Positions 62,935 to 64,000 of a stretch of 64,000 nt of DNA are shown in pieces (position 1 is the stretch's first letter; every line of letters begins with the position of its first letter). A program made the position numbers and the translations under genes. The notes under the pieces are model-generated. The model saw only the letters and a program-made list of their open reading frames with translations, was not told the origin of the DNA and did not search any database. The stretch covers positions 4,091-68,090 of the forward strand of contig JACKBA010000035.1 of assembly GCA_020634815.1 (NCBI GenBank), in the 5' to 3' direction. Source of the DNA: Caldilineaceae bacterium. GTDB lineage: Bacteria; Chloroflexota; Anaerolineae; Caldilineales; Caldilineaceae.

Positions 62935-64000
62935 CTACCAGTAGCTGGCGGCGAAGACGCGCCGCAGCATCGAGGCACGTTCAGCCGGCGTGGTCCAGTG
63001 CGGCTGCCCGTAGTCATAGACCACCGTCGTCTGAATCTGCGTGCTGATGTGACGCCCCGCATAGAAGGTGTGGCGGGCAACCATGCCCTCGCGTGTCGTC
63101 GGCCCCATCTGGTCGAAGTAAAGATTGCCCAGCCCATACAGGATCATGCTTTCGTCGCTGAATTCCATGCCCTGGGGGACGTGACTCTGCACACCGGTGA
63201 CGATATCGGCCCCGGCACGCACCAGCGCGTTGAAATCGATGCGCTGCTCGGCCAGCGGCTCGGTGTCGTAGCTCTCCTGGTATTGCAGCTCAACGAGCAC
63301 CACATCGGCCAGGTCCTTCTCCTTGATCGACCGGATCGTGGCCGAGAGGATGTTCAGGTCGAACGGCGCCGCGCCGGGCAATGAGTCGGTCGCCCATGCC
63401 ATTTTCGGGCCATAGCTGTTGGTGCCCAGAAAGGCCAGACGCGTCCCGTTGTGCTCGATAAACAGGGGCTTCATTGCCTCTTCCAGGTTCTTCCCGCCGC
63501 CATAGTAGGGAAGGCTGTACTCGTCATAGTATTCGAGCGACGCCATTGCATTCTGACGTCCAAAGTCGTTCTGATGGTTCCCTGTCATGCCGATGATGTC
63601 AGCGCCGGAGGCAATCAGCGTCTCCATGTACTCAGGCTTGCTACAGAAGTTGTAGTTCTCCTGGCTGGTGTTGGTCTCGCACCCTTCGACAAAGGGCACT
63701 TCGTTGCTGATGTGCGTGATGTCGGCGCTGGCAAGCCCTGGACCAACGATCTCGGCAGGCCACGCCGGCCCGAAGAGATCCATCTGCGCTGCGGTCATGC
63801 GGCACATAGCCGTGACGCCGGTCATGGCCAGCACGGTCAACTCGCCCGGTTCGCGATTGCCGGACGGCAGGGCGCCAAGGAACTCACTAACGAGCGCCGC
63901 CTCGGCTTCATTGGCCGGGGCAAGATGCACAAATACGTCAGCGACGAGCGGGTAGCGCTGTGCGTCGAAGCCGGATGCATTCTCCACGGGATTCTGGCCA
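62935..64000 (-). CDS. CapA-like metallophosphoesterase-fold protein, 3' part
   Basis: At least 354 codons, open to the window edge. It matches the CapA/PgsA family (poly-gamma-glutamate or capsule synthesis, calcineurin-like fold): LTVLAMTGVTAM, HISNEVPF, GADIIGMTGNHQNDFGRQNAMASLEYY, YYGGGKNLEEAMKP, and GADIVTGVQSHVPQGMEF. The family's metal-binding positions (Asn/His pairs) are visible. The N-terminus, probably with an export signal, lies beyond the window. Confidence 0.88.
   Translation of the reverse strand, partial: GQNPVENASGFDAQRYPLVADVFVHLAPANEAEAALVSEFLGALPSGNREPGELTVLAMTGVTAMCRMTAAQMDLFGPAWPAEIVGPGLASADITHISNEVPFVEGCETNTSQENYNFCSKPEYMETLIASGADIIGMTGNHQNDFGRQNAMASLEYYDEYSLPYYGGGKNLEEAMKPLFIEHNGTRLAFLGTNSYGPKMAWATDSLPGAAPFDLNILSATIRSIKEKDLADVVLVELQYQESYDTEPLAEQRIDFNALVRAGADIVTGVQSHVPQGMEFSDESMILYGLGNLYFDQMGPTTREGMVARHTFYAGRHISTQIQTTVVYDYGQPHWTTPAERASMLRRVFAASYW

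Overview
The window is high-GC bacterial chromosomal DNA packed with genes on both strands. It most resembles a member of the Chloroflexota (inference). The reasons are a mevalonate-pathway pair (class II HMG-CoA reductase plus archaeal-type HMG-CoA synthase), a nitrite reductase pair (NrfHA), many two-component systems, promoters of the form TATACT placed right against start codons, and word-like minisatellite repeats found both between genes and in frame inside genes. No rRNA, tRNA or CRISPR array was found.

Layout. 1-2195: 5' part of an Lhr-type helicase on the minus strand, carrying two in-frame repeat tracts. 2200-3150: gene-poor, with a striking array of eight 14-bp palindromes spaced 41 or 62 bp apart. 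3154-10366: a minus-strand signalling cluster (NMT1/THI5-like binding protein, 1261-aa Cache/GAF/PAS kinase, single-domain response regulator, REC-kinase-REC hybrid). 10574-16543: DnaJ-SH3 membrane protein, GH3 glycosidase, two methyltransferases, DinB-like protein, ArfB. 16782-17744: ring-cleaving dioxygenase.

17839-22746 is a lower-GC island. It holds a McrB-like AAA+ ATPase gene split by an IS3-family element with intact ends and a 3-bp target duplication, and upstream of it a membrane-anchored coiled-coil protein; together they look like a broken two-gene defence module. 22990-29978: small membrane protein, SDR, VapBC-type pair, peroxiredoxin, a repeat-rich spacer, ABC-F ATPase, zinc-ribbon/BON/LysM protein, histidine phosphatase. 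30068-35909: dnaN, a two-component system, nrfHA. 36094-44568: small enzymes, DUF1028 protein, nucleoside hydrolase, FtsH, rhodanese, ABC exporter, membrane protein.

44598-45446 is very likely a selenoprotein of the glycine/sarcosine/betaine reductase B family: an in-frame TGA reads as Sec in a U-x-x-C motif and a hairpin follows at the right distance. 45641-49056: VIT/VWA protein overlapping an R2-like oxidase. 49117-55435: three tightly coupled membrane proteins, two resembling complex I antiporter subunits, followed directly by HMG-CoA reductase and HMG-CoA synthase. 55561-64000: Mfd (with two in-frame repeat tracts), Pth, a surface protein, a DsbB-cytochrome c fusion, a DsbA-like protein and a partial CapA-like protein.

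The points most worth following are the phased palindrome array with a matching operator-like site at the lhr promoter, the selenoprotein, the IS-split McrB-like gene with its coiled-coil partner, the in-frame repeat tracts in two helicases, and the CxxCH-type NrfA.
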